Positions 41,916-43,124 of a DNA stretch of 43,124 nucleotides are shown here, one piece after another. Numbering within the stretch: position 1 is the first letter of the stretch; the number at the start of each line of letters is the position of its first letter. The notes beneath the pieces are model-generated. The model ran no database searches. It saw only the letters and a program-made list of their open reading frames with translations, and had not been told where the DNA came from. Source of the stretch: Acidobacteriota bacterium. Its GTDB lineage: Bacteria; Acidobacteriota; Terriglobia; Acidiferrales; UBA7541. The stretch spans positions 16,539 through 59,662 of the forward strand of contig PMUS01000015.1 of the NCBI GenBank assembly GCA_003166795.1, given 5' to 3'. The translations under genes were made by a program, and so were the position numbers.

Positions 41916-42446
41916 ATGCGCTCCCGCTCCTCTCCGCGCAAGCTTGCCACCGAGCAGCAGCTTTACGGCTCGGCTCTCCGCGCTCTGATGCGCCGCGCGC
42001 ATTCGATTCACGAAATGCGCGCATACCTGGAGCGCCGAGCAGAGGATAAGGAAGTGGTTTCCACGGTCGTCGCTCGCCTCCGCGAGAATCGGTATCTCGA
42101 CGACGCTCGCTACGCGCTCGAGTACGCTCGTAACCACGCGCAATCGCGCCGCCAAGGACGTTTCCGCATCGCGCGCGAACTGCGCGGCCGCGGCGTTCCC
42201 GACCGGCACATCGAAGCCGCGCTCGATTCCGTCTTCGCCGAGACGGATGAGGCGGCGTCCGTAGGCACGCGCCTCAAGCGGCAGCTATCGCATGTTCGCG
42301 GCGCGCTCGGCCAGAACAAGATCGCCTCGATTTATCGCAGCCTGCTTCGCGCCGGCTTTTCTTCGGACATTATTCGCGCGGAGCTGCGCGGCGTCACTCA
42401 CGGCGATCTGCCCGATTTGCCCGACACGCCCGACCCCGAGCTCTAA
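41916..42446 (+). CDS. recX: RecX regulatory protein
   Basis: RecX binds RecA filaments and limits recombination and the SOS response. The 176-residue product has the family's helical repeats: 'ALRALMRRAHSIHEMRAYL', 'ENRYLDDARYALEYARNH', 'GRFRIARELRGRGVPDRHI', then 'KIASIYRSLLRAGFSSDII'. ATG 41916 was chosen over an upstream start at 41826 because the extension is Pro-rich and low-complexity. recA is not in the window, although the two are often linked. Confidence 0.92.
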   Translation: MRSRSSPRKLATEQQLYGSALRALMRRAHSIHEMRAYLERRAEDKEVVSTVVARLRENRYLDDARYALEYARNHAQSRRQGRFRIARELRGRGVPDRHIEAALDSVFAETDEAASVGTRLKRQLSHVRGALGQNKIASIYRSLLRAGFSSDIIRAELRGVTHGDLPDLPDTPDPEL

Positions 42447-42474
42447 GGTGCGGCATGGCCGATTGCGAACGGGC

Positions 42475-43124
42475 TTAACGGGCCACGCTATCTTCGACTA
42501 TGGCGTTCGCGGGCGGAAGAATGCCGAGATCCCTGTAGATCGGTCGAATGAGCTGGCGTATCTGCGGCAGGCGGGTGGCGAACCAGATCGCACCGGCGAT
42601 ACAGCACGCCCCGCTTAGCATCACGGTTCGCGGCGCCCCGATCGCGTGCGCCAGGGTGCCCGCGAGCAAACTCCCAAAAGGCGCCATCCCCACGAAAGCC
42701 ACGGTGTAAAAACTCATCACGCGCCCTCGCTTGCTGTCGTCAACGACCGTCTGAATGATCGTATTGCTGGCGGCCATTTGCTGCATCAGTCCGAAGCCGC
42801 AAAAGAGCATGAGCACAAACGAAACCCAAAAGTTTCGTGACAGCCCGAAAAAGATCAGTCCTATGCCGAAGACTCCCGCCGAAAGTGGAATCATCCTTCC
42901 GAGCCCCAGCACGGTTCTTCGCATTGCAAGTGATATTGCTGAAACCAGGGCTCCCACTCCGACAGCCCCCATCAGAAAACCGAGCGTATGCGGGCCGCCC
43001 TTCAGAATTTTCGCCGCAAATATGGGCATCAACACTGTGAACGGCCATCCCATCAAGCTCACGATCGCGAACAACAGCAGGATGGTGCGAACCGGCGCGA
43101 ATGTGGAGACGTACGTCCAGCCTT
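42475..43124 (-). CDS. MFS transporter, enterobactin-exporter (MFS_3)-like (partial)
   Basis: The frame is open to the window edge, giving the C-terminal 215 residues of a transporter with about six spans ('FVLMLFCGFGLMQQMAASNT', 'KRGRVMSFYTVAFVGMAPFGSLLAG'). The N-terminal half lies beyond 43124. The 'DDSKRGRVMSFYTVAFVG' loop is typical of MFS_3/EntS-like exporters. A TTG at 43074 could be read as a start, but the frame continues in register upstream ('GWTYVSTFAPVRTILLL'), so the gene is cut rather than short. Substrate unknown. Confidence 0.85.
   Translation of the reverse strand, partial: GWTYVSTFAPVRTILLLFAIVSLMGWPFTVLMPIFAAKILKGGPHTLGFLMGAVGVGALVSAISLAMRRTVLGLGRMIPLSAGVFGIGLIFFGLSRNFWVSFVLMLFCGFGLMQQMAASNTIIQTVVDDSKRGRVMSFYTVAFVGMAPFGSLLAGTLAHAIGAPRTVMLSGACCIAGAIWFATRLPQIRQLIRPIYRDLGILPPANAIVEDSVAR

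Overview
The window looks like a piece of a high-GC (about 60%) chromosome of an Acidobacteriota-type soil bacterium. This is an inference from gene content and protein style, not from a marker gene: I saw no rRNA, tRNA or CRISPR array. The content is mostly chromosomal housekeeping and metabolism, with two accessory stretches (about 5.1-9.9 kb and 28.9-31.4 kb).

Layout. 1-2024 is the N-terminal part of a multi-PAS/GAF sensor protein (minus strand, cut by the window edge), divergent from glgB (2314-4590). A gene-poor gap with a strong hairpin follows. 5157-7899 is a lower-GC island: a DUF5677-type gene divergent from a protein with a nucleoside-deoxyribosyltransferase/TIR-like C-terminus, then an orphan gene. 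7900-9910 is a repeat island: GTAG-type REP palindromes, a brnTA toxin-antitoxin pair, a REP-associated tyrosine transposase (RAYT) and a fossil of the 3' end of a luciferase-like gene. An intact luciferase-like oxidoreductase gene (9923-11029) borders it. Next come a ferredoxin-NADP-reductase-like flavoprotein, two secreted proteins, a YdjC/ChbG-type deacetylase, an origin-like intergenic region (14227-14583) and a CutA protein.

15582-24908 holds a phosphoglucomutase/phosphomannomutase coupled to an FtsB-like protein, a membrane acyltransferase, a CPBP protease, an O-methyltransferase-thiG-small membrane protein operon, and an acyl-CoA ligase divergent from hutU. hutU-hutI-ftcD (23232-27765) converts urocanate to glutamate and one-carbon folate units. 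ftcD encodes a fused formiminotransferase-cyclodeaminase.

28913-31310 is a four-gene minus-strand cluster: an uncharacterised basic protein, a single-ring ClpB-D2-like AAA+ ATPase, a 58-residue Cys-rich protein and a degenerate RsbW-like protein. Two of its three junctions are very tight. This is the best candidate here for an undescribed system.

31573-43124 carries an alkyltransferase-like repair protein with Trp in place of the catalytic Cys, an ABC exporter, a quinone reductase, an OsmC-K+ channel pair, a REC-PAS protein, ilvE, an aquaporin, pilT, a DUF1003 protein, a small basic protein, recX and a truncated MFS transporter. All calls come from reading the sequence; no database search was possible.
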